A stretch of DNA of 64,000 nt from Metarhizobium sp964253915 (GTDB lineage: Bacteria > Pseudomonadota > Alphaproteobacteria > Rhizobiales > Rhizobiaceae), in contig NZ_CAXUSG020000001.1 of NCBI RefSeq assembly GCF_964253915.1, positions 248,001 to 312,000 on the forward strand. Reading direction: 5' to 3'. Below are positions 42,036-51,635 of the stretch, piece after piece. A model generated the notes under the pieces. It had not been told where the DNA came from and did not search any database. It saw nothing but the letters and a program-made list of their open reading frames with translations. The number at the start of each line of letters is the position of its first letter. The stretch's first letter is position 1. The position numbers were made by a program, and so were the translations under genes.

Positions 42036-42611
42036 TCAGCTCTTTACACTGGCGGCATCGATCCAGCCGATATTCCCGTCTCGACGACGGTAAACGATGT
42101 TCAGTTCTTCCTTGCCGGTGCTTCGGAACATGAAGACCGGTTCATCCGTCATATCGAGCGCCATGACGGCGCTTGCGACCGACATCGTCTTCAGCGACTT
42201 GCTGCTTTCGGCGACGATCGTCGGTGCATAATCCTCCGAAATTTCCTCCTGCTCGTCAGGGATCGCATCCATGACGGTATATGCAACTTCTATGCCACTG
42301 CCGTTGGTTCCGGCATGATGATGGTCTTTCAGCTTTCGCTTGTAGCGCCGCAGACGCTTCTCGATGCGCTGCGCTGCTCCGTCAAACGCTGCTTGCGGAT
42401 CGTTCGCTTCACCCGTGGCATGCAGGTTGACCCCGCTGTCCAGGTGGATCTTACAATCCGCTGCAAAACGCGAACCGGACTTTTCAACTGTAACCTGACT
42501 TGAATACCCCCCGTCGAAGTATTTGGTTACGGCGTCGCCGATGTGGTCCTCGATCCGCGAACGGAACGTTTCACCAATCTCCATATGTTTCCCGGATACA
42601 CGCACACTCAT
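42036..42611 (-). CDS. hpf: Long-form ribosome hibernation promoting factor
   Basis: A 191-residue long HPF that dimerises 70S ribosomes into 100S particles in stationary phase. The N-terminal S30AE domain has VSGKHMEIGETFRSRIEDHI and a basic RIEKRLRRYKRKLKDHH segment. The C-terminal dimerisation domain has EPVFMFRSTGKEELNIVYRR, then RDGNIGWI. The ATG at 42611 has AAGGAAAATTCC upstream; an extension to 42800 is rejected. Placed between rpoN and ptsN as usual. Confidence 0.95.
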   Translation of the reverse strand: MSVRVSGKHMEIGETFRSRIEDHIGDAVTKYFDGGYSSQVTVEKSGSRFAADCKIHLDSGVNLHATGEANDPQAAFDGAAQRIEKRLRRYKRKLKDHHHAGTNGSGIEVAYTVMDAIPDEQEEISEDYAPTIVAESSKSLKTMSVASAVMALDMTDEPVFMFRSTGKEELNIVYRRRDGNIGWIDAASVKS

Positions 42612-42839
42612 GGAATTTTCCTTCTTGTCGTGATTTGCGAGTACCAGTTTACGCCAACGGCTTCGCTCATCCAAGCGTTTCACGCGGCGAACATTGTTTT
42701 GCGCCGCTAAACTTAACCGTGAAGTGGGGAAATGATCGGGAGCTAGGTTTTCCTGTTCCAATTGCGGCGCGCTTCTAGCGCCCGGTGCCTTGGGAGTCAA
42801 GGGTCGTTAAATGTTTTTTAAGGTATCGGGGAGGTTGTC

Positions 42840-44402
<1,563 letters not shown>

Positions 44403-44558
44403 GACGGACGCGAAACTCCCCTTCAGCTCGGTCGGAATTTCGCTTTCTCAGGACAAAATCCAGGCGAAATTGCAACTGGCCCAAAAATTGCTTTTTTATT
44501 TGGTTTGGTCAAGCAGGGAGTGGGGCGCCCGTCGAATTTCTGTCACACAAGGACAGTG

Positions 44559-45374
44559 CTAGAGGCTGAACTTGTCGCCGAGATAGAGGCGGCGGACTTC
44601 CGGGTTATTGACGATGTCATTGGCTCGGCCATGCGTCAACACTTCGCCGGCATGGATGATGTAGGCACGGTCGATCAGGCCCAGCGTCTCGCGGACATTG
44701 TGGTCGGTGATCAGCACGCCGATGCCGCGGGCCGTCAGGTGCCGGACGAGATTCTGGATGTCGGACACCGAAATCGGATCGACGCCGGCAAAGGGTTCGT
44801 CGAGCAGCATGAAGGTCGGATCGGTCGCCAGCGCGCGGGCGATTTCGAGACGCCGGCGTTCACCGCCCGACAGCGCCACCGCCATCGATTTCCGTAGCTT
44901 CTGGATGTGAAATTCCTCAAGCAGCGAGTCGAGTTTCTGCTCACGGCGCTTCTTGTTGGAATCGTGCACCTCCAGAACGGCGCGGATGTTTTCCTCCACC
45001 GTCAGCCCGCGGAAGATCGAGGCTTCCTGCGGCAGGTAGCCGACGCCGAGACGGGCGCGGCGATACATCGGCATCGACGTCACGTCGTTGCCGTTGATCT
45101 CGATCGAGCCTTCGTCGACCGGCACCAGGCCGGTGATCATGTAGAAACAGGTGGTCTTGCCGGCACCGTTCGGCCCCAGCAGGCCGACGGCCTCGCCACG
45201 GCGCACCACCAGCGAGGCGCCGTTGACGACACGCCGCGTATTGTAGGTCTTCGTCAGGCCGCGGGCGATCAGCGTGCCTTCGTAGCGCGCCTTGTCGGTC
45301 GGCGCTGCCGCATCGGCCGCTGCCGCTGGCGATCCGGACTTGCCGAACAATTTTGAAAGGGGAGAAATGGTCAC
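44559..45374 (-). CDS. lptB: LPS export ABC transporter ATPase LptB
   Basis: A 271-residue ATPase driving lipopolysaccharide extraction from the inner membrane with LptFG. Walker A is LLGPNGAGKTT, the signature is VALSGGERRRLEIARAL, Walker B is PTFMLLDEPFAGVDPISV and the H-loop is LITDHNVRETL, all intact. The N-terminal extension of about 25 residues, rich in Ala, precedes the core. GTG at 45374 is the apparent start, 11 nt after lptA. Confidence 0.97.
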   Translation of the reverse strand: MTISPLSKLFGKSGSPAAAADAAAPTDKARYEGTLIARGLTKTYNTRRVVNGASLVVRRGEAVGLLGPNGAGKTTCFYMITGLVPVDEGSIEINGNDVTSMPMYRRARLGVGYLPQEASIFRGLTVEENIRAVLEVHDSNKKRREQKLDSLLEEFHIQKLRKSMAVALSGGERRRLEIARALATDPTFMLLDEPFAGVDPISVSDIQNLVRHLTARGIGVLITDHNVRETLGLIDRAYIIHAGEVLTHGRANDIVNNPEVRRLYLGDKFSL

Positions 45375-45385
45375 GACCTGCCGGT

Positions 45386-45952
45386 TTACTGTTTCTTCTG
45401 CCGCGACTTCGGGTCGAGCTGGATGTTGACGCGGCCGCCGCAGCTGTCGAGCGTCGCCCGGCCGGTTTCCATGAGCACCGTCAGCTTACAGCCGGTGAAG
45501 ACATTGGCGCCTTCGGACAGGACCACGCGCTTACCTTCGAGCACGAAGGTCTGGCTCGCCATGTCGAAGACGCCGGAATCGGCAGTCGCCTGCTGGGTGC
45601 CGGAACTCAGGAAAACCTTGTCCTTCACGTTGATCTTGTCGATATCGGCATTGCCCGAGGCAACCGACGTGTCGTCGCCGCCGTTCTTGCGGTAATAGAC
45701 GGTCATCGTGCCGGCCTGCAGGGTCATTTCGCCCTGAACCACCTTCACGTTGCCGGTGAACAGCGCCAGGTTCTCCTGCTCCTTGATTTCAAGCTTGTCG
45801 CTTTCGATCTGGATCGGCTTGTCGTTGGAAAGCTTCAGGTTGTTCATCGAACCCGTGGTCTGCTGCGCAAGCGCATCGAAAGCAGGGGCGACCGACAGAG
45901 CCGCAAAAAGGGCCGCCGCAGTATAACGGGTAAATATGCAATATGCTGTCAT
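45386..45952 (-). CDS. lptA: LptA, periplasmic LPS transport protein
   Basis: A 188-residue OstA-fold protein that bridges LptC and LptD. Signal peptide TAYCIFTRYTAAALFAALSV ends near ALAQ. The mature chain shows repeated beta segments (NLALFTGNVKVVQGEMTLQA, VFLSSGTQQATADSGVFD, FVLEGKRVVLSEGANVFTG). ATG 45952 begins directly on the signal peptide; a TTG at 45967 overlapping the lptC stop (TTGA) is also possible. Second in lptC-lptA-lptB. Confidence 0.93.
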   Translation of the reverse strand: MTAYCIFTRYTAAALFAALSVAPAFDALAQQTTGSMNNLKLSNDKPIQIESDKLEIKEQENLALFTGNVKVVQGEMTLQAGTMTVYYRKNGGDDTSVASGNADIDKINVKDKVFLSSGTQQATADSGVFDMASQTFVLEGKRVVLSEGANVFTGCKLTVLMETGRATLDSCGGRVNIQLDPKSRQKKQ

Positions 45953-45963
45953 GGACGCAGCTC

Positions 45964-46632
45964 TCAATTGCCTTGGTTGCGAATGGTGGACGGGTCGACA
46001 TTCACCCGAACGTTGCCTTCAAAGGTGATAACGCGCCCCTTATCCGACATATCCAGTCGCTGCGCAAGAATCGAAGCCTGCTTGTAGTGAATGGAAACAG
46101 GGTCGTCGCTGCTCATCTTGCCGGCCTTGATATCCAGGTGGGCGGATTCGAACTTGGCTTCCAGGCCGGTGTTGAGCGTGATGGTAAAGGGTTTCGTCAT
46201 TTCGAGCCGGTCCTGGTCGCGGTCGTAGACCCCTTCGGCAGCGGCAACGCGGGCAATGATCTTGTCGTTCACCGGCACGGCGGCCTTGATCGTCTCGAGC
46301 GTGATCATCGCCGGGTTGCGAATATCCTGCAACGCCCGGAGTGCCGCCATCGAATAACTGATGCCGTCGCCATTGCGGCCGGAAATGGCCGGTTTCTCCA
46401 TGACGACCTTGCCGTTTTCGATCTTGGCCGATTCGATCGTGATGTTATCAGGCAGATAGGCGCGGATAAGCGAAACGCCGATGAAGACGAAAGAAATGAC
46501 GACGGCGGCGATCGGCAGCAGGATTTTCAGGCGGCGAACGCGGGCGGAATGCTGCAGCGCCAAAGCATAGGCGTCGCGAACCGGTCGCGAGCCGGCATCG
46601 GCAAGTCCCGAATTGTTCAGCGTATTCAGCAT
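45964..46632 (-). CDS. lptC: LptC, LPS export system membrane protein
   Basis: A 222-residue bitopic membrane protein. One transmembrane helix (KILLPIAAVVISFVFIGVSL) is followed by a periplasmic beta-jellyroll (KPFTITLNTGLEAKFESAHL, DMSDKGRVITFEGNVRVNV) that passes LPS from LptB2FG to LptA. First gene of the lpt operon, divergent from sppA with 187 nt between. Confidence 0.92.
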   Translation of the reverse strand: MLNTLNNSGLADAGSRPVRDAYALALQHSARVRRLKILLPIAAVVISFVFIGVSLIRAYLPDNITIESAKIENGKVVMEKPAISGRNGDGISYSMAALRALQDIRNPAMITLETIKAAVPVNDKIIARVAAAEGVYDRDQDRLEMTKPFTITLNTGLEAKFESAHLDIKAGKMSSDDPVSIHYKQASILAQRLDMSDKGRVITFEGNVRVNVDPSTIRNQGN

Positions 46633-46819
46633 TATCTCGTTCTCGTTCCAATTCCGCGGGCGCTTGCGCCGCTACGTATGCGCGCTGCGACCGCTTGCCA
46701 ATATGGAGATTTTTTTGCAACAAACAATAAAAGGTGAAAAAATCCGTGAGCGTGCCGTTGATCGGCGGGGCCCCCGGACTATGAATGACAGCACCTGATT
46801 TTCGCAAAGGATGGACGTT

Positions 46820-47767
46820 ATGGATCAATCGGCGATAGCGGACCGGCGCCGGCTGCGCCGCAAGCTCGGCTTCTGGCGCATTGCCGCGGCGGTTCTCGTC
46901 ATCGGCCTCGGCATCGTCGCTTTCCGGCTGGCCGGCGGCGACATGGCGGCAAGCAGCGGTTCGCCGCATATCGCCCGCATCGAGATTTCCGGCCTGATCC
47001 AGGATGACGAAGAGCTTCTGGAGCGGCTGAAGAAGATCGGCGACAGCGATCGCGTCAAGGCGCTGGTCGTTTCCATCTCTTCGCCGGGCGGCACGACCTA
47101 TGGCGGCGAGCGTGTCTTCAAGGCGATCCGCGCCGTGGCCGAGAAGAAGCCGGTCGTTTCCGACGTGCGGACCCTGGCAGCCTCCGCCGGCTACATGATC
47201 GCCACCGCCGGCGATACCATCATTGCCGGCGAGACCTCGATCACCGGTTCCATCGGCGTCATCTTCCAGTATCCGCAGACCAAGCAGCTGCTGGACAAGA
47301 TCGGCGTGTCGCTGGAGGAGATCAAGTCGGCGCCGCTCAAGGCCGAGCCGTCGCCCTTCCACGATGCCAGCGAAGAAGCCAAGGCGATGATTCGCGCCAT
47401 GGTGATGGACAGCTACGACTGGTTCGTCGATCTCGTCGCCGACCGCCGCAAGCTGCCGCGCGACGAGGTGCTGCGCCTGGCCGACGGCAGCATCTTCACC
47501 GGCCGCCAGGCCCTGAAGGCCAAGCTGATCGATACGCTCGGCGGCGAGGAGGCGATCCGCACCTATCTCACCGGTCGCGGCATTGACAAGGATCTCAAGA
47601 TCGTCAAATGGGAGGCGCCCCGCACGGGCTCGGCCTTCGGTTTCGCCAGTGCGATTTCGACGGTGCTGAACCTGCTCGGCTACGGCGACAACACCCTCGG
47701 TTCGAGTGCAACGGACAAGTTGTTTCTTGACGGTCTTATTTCAGTTTGGCAGGTTGGGCGCCATTGA
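46820..47767 (+). CDS. sppA: Signal peptide peptidase SppA (short type)
   Basis: A 315-residue membrane-anchored serine protease of the S49 family that degrades cleaved signal peptides. Transmembrane anchor: LGFWRIAAAVLVIGLGIVAF. The catalytic serine is in DVRTLAASAGYMIAT and the catalytic lysine in SIGVIFQYPQTKQL/EEIKSAPLKA. The ATG at 46820 is preferred since AAAGG lies at proper distance; ATG 46811 directly abuts it. ihfB follows 27 nt downstream. Confidence 0.93.
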   Translation: MDQSAIADRRRLRRKLGFWRIAAAVLVIGLGIVAFRLAGGDMAASSGSPHIARIEISGLIQDDEELLERLKKIGDSDRVKALVVSISSPGGTTYGGERVFKAIRAVAEKKPVVSDVRTLAASAGYMIATAGDTIIAGETSITGSIGVIFQYPQTKQLLDKIGVSLEEIKSAPLKAEPSPFHDASEEAKAMIRAMVMDSYDWFVDLVADRRKLPRDEVLRLADGSIFTGRQALKAKLIDTLGGEEAIRTYLTGRGIDKDLKIVKWEAPRTGSAFGFASAISTVLNLLGYGDNTLGSSATDKLFLDGLISVWQVGRH

Positions 47768-47794
47768 AAAAACTAATTATTTGAGGGGGCTATC

Positions 47795-48100
47795 GTGATC
47801 AAGTCGGAATTGGTGCAGATTGTGGCCGCGCGCAATCCCCATCTCTATCACCGCGACGTGGAAAACATCGTCAACGCGGTGCTCGACGAGATCACCGACG
47901 CGCTCGCGGCCGGAAATCGCGTCGAATTGCGCGGTTTCGGCGCCTTCTCGGTGAAGAACCGTCCGTCGCGTTCGGGGCGCAACCCGCGCACCGGCGATGC
48001 CGTCTTCGTCGAGGAAAAATGGGTGCCGTTCTTCAAGACCGGCAAGGAATTGCGCGAACGCCTCAACCCGGGCAGCGCCGACATCGACGACGACGATTGA
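47795..48100 (+). CDS. ihfB: Integration host factor beta subunit
   Basis: A 101-residue DNA-bending protein of the HU/IHF family. The beta-arm region is VELRGFGAFSVKNRPSRSGR, then NPRTGDAV, with the intercalating proline. The N-terminus IKSELVQIVAARNPHLYHRD and acidic C-terminus are typical of alphaproteobacterial IhfB. GTG start with GAGGGGG upstream. It would pair with IhfA encoded elsewhere. Confidence 0.95.
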   Translation: MIKSELVQIVAARNPHLYHRDVENIVNAVLDEITDALAAGNRVELRGFGAFSVKNRPSRSGRNPRTGDAVFVEEKWVPFFKTGKELRERLNPGSADIDDDD

Positions 48101-48173
48101 TCGTTCCGGCCGGCAGCCCTATCTCAATTTTTGCCCCGCTGCCGCCACGGAAGCGCTGTAAGGACAGAAGGCC

Positions 48174-48524
48174 ATGACGAAAAAAATCATCAATCTCATC
48201 ATCCTTCTGCCGCTCGGCATCCTGCTCGTCGTCCTTTCGGTCGCCAACCGCCAGAGCGTCACGATGGCGCTCAACCCGTTCCGGCCGGAAGACCAGGTCC
48301 TCGGCATCACCGCGCCGTTCTTCGTTTTCCTGTTCGTTGCCCTCATCGCCGGCCTGCTGATCGGTTCCTGCGCCACCTGGCTGTCGCAGGGGCGGTATCG
48401 CAAGCGGGCGCGCAATGAGGCCAAGGTGGCCATCAAGCTGCAGGGCGAAGCCGAGACGCACAAGAAGCGTGCCGAACAGCTTGCTGCCCAAGCCACCGGT
48501 TACGGCCAGCTGCCGGCAAAGTGA
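48174..48524 (+). CDS. LapA-domain (DUF1049) membrane protein
   Basis: A 116-residue inner-membrane protein with two helices (IINLIILLPLGILLVVLSVA and PFFVFLFVALIAGLLIGSCA). A basic cytoplasmic coiled tail follows (KRARNEAKVAIKLQGEAETH). Family members (LapA/YciS) act in LPS assembly control with LapB in enterics; the role in rhizobia is less clear. Third gene of sppA-ihfB-lapA on the plus strand. Confidence 0.87.
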   Translation: MTKKIINLIILLPLGILLVVLSVANRQSVTMALNPFRPEDQVLGITAPFFVFLFVALIAGLLIGSCATWLSQGRYRKRARNEAKVAIKLQGEAETHKKRAEQLAAQATGYGQLPAK

Positions 48525-48536
48525 GGCGCGGCCCGG

Positions 48537-48995
48537 TCAGGCTGCGCCATTGACCCTGGCCTGCACTGCCGCCGTGAAATCGGTAAAGAACTGCTGCGCC
48601 AGCTTTTTCGAGGTCGAATCGATCAGTCTGGCCCCGAGCTGCGCAAGCTTGCCGCCGATCTGCGCCTTGACGTCATAGACGAGCAGCGTTTCCGGACCCT
48701 CTTCCTTCAAGCTCACGTCGGCCCCGCCCTTGGCGAAACCGGCGATGCCGCCCTTGCCTTCGCCCGAAATCGTGTAGCTTTCCGGCGCATTGATGTTGGA
48801 GAGGATCACATCGCCCGTAAACGAGGCGGAGACAGGTCCGATCCTGATCTTGACCACGGCGGAAAGCTCGGTCGGCGACTTCATTTCCAGGCTTTGACAG
48901 CCCGGAATACATTGCTTGAGGATCTCGGGATCGTTGAGTGCTGCCCATACCGCATCGCGCGGTGCGGCGATCCGTTCTTCACCGGTCATGTCCAT
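48537..48995 (-). CDS. CoxG-like SRPBCC family protein
   Basis: A 152-residue single-domain SRPBCC (START-like) protein of the CoxG type. The N-terminal MDMTGEERIAAPRDAVWAAL and central IPGCQSLEMKSPTELSAVVK are hallmarks. In carboxydotrophs CoxG assists CO dehydrogenase; homologues often sit beside molybdenum hydroxylases, but none is here. The ATG at 48995 has GGAGG 8 nt upstream; an extension to 49346 overlaps the divergent gene and is rejected. Confidence 0.88.
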   Translation of the reverse strand: MDMTGEERIAAPRDAVWAALNDPEILKQCIPGCQSLEMKSPTELSAVVKIRIGPVSASFTGDVILSNINAPESYTISGEGKGGIAGFAKGGADVSLKEEGPETLLVYDVKAQIGGKLAQLGARLIDSTSKKLAQQFFTDFTAAVQARVNGAA

Positions 48996-49107
48996 GGCGT
49001 CTACCTCCTCCATTTCCAGCAAACTATGCAGATCGGAAACCGCTTTGCCAAGCGGCGGCAGAATGCTATTTGCTGCCTTCTGTATAGAGATTGAGACGGA
49101 AAAGCCC

Positions 49108-50232
49108 GTGAAGAACAAAGAACGGCGGCCAGGGCCGAAAAGAACGGCCGGCACGGCTGGAAAGCCCGCCCAAGGCGGCGCGCCGAAGCAGAAAAGCTTT
49201 TCGCCGCGCCCGGAAGGCCGGCCCGCGCGGACCGCACCCGGCGGCGAAAGCCGTTCGGTCGCCCGGTCGAGCGAGGTTCCCGAAGTCGAGCAACGGCCGC
49301 TGACGGTCCGCACCGGCGAACGTCCGCCCGAGCGGGTGCCGGTCATCCTGGAATCGACCGGCGCCGGCGATTTTCACCTGATCGACAGCGGCAACGGCGA
49401 GAAGCTGGAACAGTACGGGCCTTACCGCATCGTCCGCCCGGAAGCCCAGGCGCTGTGGCCGAAAGGCCTGCCGGCGCATGTCTGGGAAAAGGCGGATGCC
49501 ATCTTCACCGGCGATACCGACGAGGACGGCATGGGCCGCTGGCGGTTTCCCCGCGAGGCGCTGGGCGAGACCTGGCCGCTCAGCCTGCTCGGCATCGATT
49601 TCCTCGGTCGCTTCACCTCCTTCCGCCATGTCGGTGTCTTTCCCGAACAGATCGTCCACTGGAGCTGGGTGAAGCAGCAGGTGGAGGCCGCCGGTCGTCC
49701 GCTGAAAGTGCTCAATCTCTTCGGCTACACCGGCGTCGCCTCGCTGGTGGCGGCTGCCGCCGGTGCCGAGGTGACGCATGTCGACGCCTCGAAGAAGGCG
49801 ATCGGCTGGGCGCGCGAAAACCAGTCGCTCGGCCGGCTCGACAAGCTGCCGATCCGCTGGATCTGCGAGGATGCGATGAAATTCATCCAGCGCGAGGAAC
49901 GCCGCGGCAACCGCTACGACATCATCCTCACCGATCCGCCGAAGTTCGGCCGCGGGCCGAACGGCGAGGTCTGGCACCTGTTCGAGCACCTGCCGTTGAT
50001 GCTCGACATCTGCCGCGAACTCCTGTCGCCGAAGGCGCACGGCCTGGTGCTGACGGCTTACTCCATCCGGGCGAGCTTCTATTCCATCCACGAGCTGATG
50101 CGCGAGACCATGCGCGGCCGCGGCGGTGTGGTGGAGTCGGGCGAACTCGTCATCCGCGAGGCGGGGCTGGACGGCAAGACGCCGGGCCGCGCGCTCTCCA
50201 CATCGCTATTCAGCCGCTGGGTGCCGAAATGA
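49108..50232 (+). CDS. Class I SAM-dependent rRNA methyltransferase (RlmI/RlmK-like)
   Basis: A 374-residue methyltransferase. A low-complexity basic N-terminus of about 90 residues (KNKERRPGPKRT, PRPEGRPARTAPG) is followed by the catalytic domain: LNLFGYTGVASLVAAAAGAE is SAM motif I and ILTDPPKFGRGPNGEV is the catalytic motif IV. It probably methylates a cytosine in 23S rRNA, inferred from family. GTG at 49108 follows GGAAAAGCCC. It overlaps the next gene by 4 nt (ATGA), forming an operon with the TrmH-type enzyme and lspA. Confidence 0.88.
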   Translation: MKNKERRPGPKRTAGTAGKPAQGGAPKQKSFSPRPEGRPARTAPGGESRSVARSSEVPEVEQRPLTVRTGERPPERVPVILESTGAGDFHLIDSGNGEKLEQYGPYRIVRPEAQALWPKGLPAHVWEKADAIFTGDTDEDGMGRWRFPREALGETWPLSLLGIDFLGRFTSFRHVGVFPEQIVHWSWVKQQVEAAGRPLKVLNLFGYTGVASLVAAAAGAEVTHVDASKKAIGWARENQSLGRLDKLPIRWICEDAMKFIQREERRGNRYDIILTDPPKFGRGPNGEVWHLFEHLPLMLDICRELLSPKAHGLVLTAYSIRASFYSIHELMRETMRGRGGVVESGELVIREAGLDGKTPGRALSTSLFSRWVPK

Positions 50233-51089
50233 ACAACGATTTTCGTGACGGCGGCGCGCGCCGCGTCGGCCAGGTGAAGGAAGTCACCAGCCTTTCCAAC
50301 CCGATCATCAAGGATATCAAGGCGCTCTCGCAGAAGAAGAGCCGCGACGAGACGAAATCCTTCATGGCCGAAGGGCTGAAGCTGGTCATCGACGCGCTGG
50401 AACTCGGCTGGACGATCAAGACGCTGATCTATTCCAAGGCGGCCAAGGGCAAGCCTTCGGTCGAGCAGGTGGCGGTCAAAACCGTCGCCTCCGGCGGTCT
50501 GGTGCTGGAGGTCTCCGAAAAGGTACTATCCTCGGTGACACGCCGCGACAATCCGCAGATGGTCGTCGGCATCTTCGAGCAGCGCTGGACGGCGCTCAAG
50601 GGCATCAAGCCGCAGGAGGGTGAGACCTATGTGGCGCTCGACCGCGTCCGTGATCCCGGCAATCTCGGCACCATCATCCGCACGGCAGATGCCGCCGGTG
50701 CCTCCGGCGTGATCCTCGTCGGTGAAAGCACCGATCCGTTTTCGCTGGAAACGGTGCGCGCCACCATGGGTTCGGTCTTCGCCGTCCCGCTCGCCCGGGC
50801 GACGCCGGAAGAATTCCTGGCCTGGAAGAAAACCTCGGGCACGCAGATCGTCGGCACACATCTGGCCGGCGCCGTCGATTACCGCACGATCAACTACAAG
50901 AAGAAGCCGGTGGTGCTGCTGATGGGCAACGAACAGTCCGGCCTGCCGGAAGCGCTGGCGAAGGAAGCGGATGCGCTTGCCCGCATCCCGCAAGCCGGCC
51001 GCGCCGATTCGCTCAATCTCGCCGTCGCCACCGCCGTGATGCTCTTCGAGGTCCGGCGCCATCTGCTGACGCTGGATGCGCTGGCATGA
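50229..51089 (+). CDS. TrmH-family (SPOUT) RNA 2'-O-methyltransferase
   Basis: A 286-residue SPOUT methyltransferase. The three family motifs are ALDRVRDPGNLGTIIRTADA, LLMGNEQSGLPEAL and SLNLAVATAVMLFEVRRH, which build the SAM-binding knot. The N-terminal part (TSLSNPIIKDIKALSQKKSR) is the RNA-binding domain of the RlmB/TsnR type. Target probably ribosomal RNA. ATG 50229 overlaps the upstream stop, and lspA overlaps its own stop (ATGA), so the three are coupled. Confidence 0.93.
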   Translation: MNNDFRDGGARRVGQVKEVTSLSNPIIKDIKALSQKKSRDETKSFMAEGLKLVIDALELGWTIKTLIYSKAAKGKPSVEQVAVKTVASGGLVLEVSEKVLSSVTRRDNPQMVVGIFEQRWTALKGIKPQEGETYVALDRVRDPGNLGTIIRTADAAGASGVILVGESTDPFSLETVRATMGSVFAVPLARATPEEFLAWKKTSGTQIVGTHLAGAVDYRTINYKKKPVVLLMGNEQSGLPEALAKEADALARIPQAGRADSLNLAVATAVMLFEVRRHLLTLDALA

Positions 51090-51580
51090 ATGAAACGAAA
51101 CCCTTTCTGTTCGCTCGCCCCCTGCCGATCCTCATTTTTATCTTGATTGCCGTGGTTCTCGACCAGGCGATCAAGATTGCCGTCGATACCTATCTGCCGA
51201 TGCAGGAGGCGGTGCCGGTCGTGCCGTTCCTGTATCTCTACCGCACCTATAATCTCGGCGTCGCCTTTTCGATGCTGTCGGGCATGGACGGCTGGTTCAT
51301 CGTCGGCATGCGCATTCTGATCGTCATCTTTGTCGTCTGGCTGTGGCGGCGCACGCCCGCCGATCACCGGTTTGCCCATACCGGCTTTGCCATGATCATC
51401 GCCGGGGCGCTCGGCAATCTGCTTGATCGGTTTCTCTACGGCCACGTCATCGATTATGTGCTGTTCCACACCGGATCGTGGTCGTTCGCCGTCTTCAATC
51501 TCGCCGACAGTTTCATCACCGTCGGCGCCTGTCTGGTGGTCGTCGACGAGTTCATGCGGCCAAAAGCGAAAAAAAACTAA
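51086..51580 (+). CDS. lspA: Lipoprotein signal peptidase (signal peptidase II)
   Basis: A 164-residue four-helix aspartyl protease that cleaves lipoprotein signal peptides before the lipidated cysteine. Catalytic aspartates are in GALGNLLDRFLYGHVIDYV and VFNLADSFITVG. N-terminal helix: LPILIFILIAVVLDQAIKIA. Length is typical. Coupled to the TrmH gene by ATGA overlap. Confidence 0.97.
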   Translation: MNETKPFLFARPLPILIFILIAVVLDQAIKIAVDTYLPMQEAVPVVPFLYLYRTYNLGVAFSMLSGMDGWFIVGMRILIVIFVVWLWRRTPADHRFAHTGFAMIIAGALGNLLDRFLYGHVIDYVLFHTGSWSFAVFNLADSFITVGACLVVVDEFMRPKAKKN

Positions 51581-51635
51581 AATTTTACCATTCTCCTGAA
51601 GTCTATGGGAACGAGCTGCATGTTAGCCAGGATAT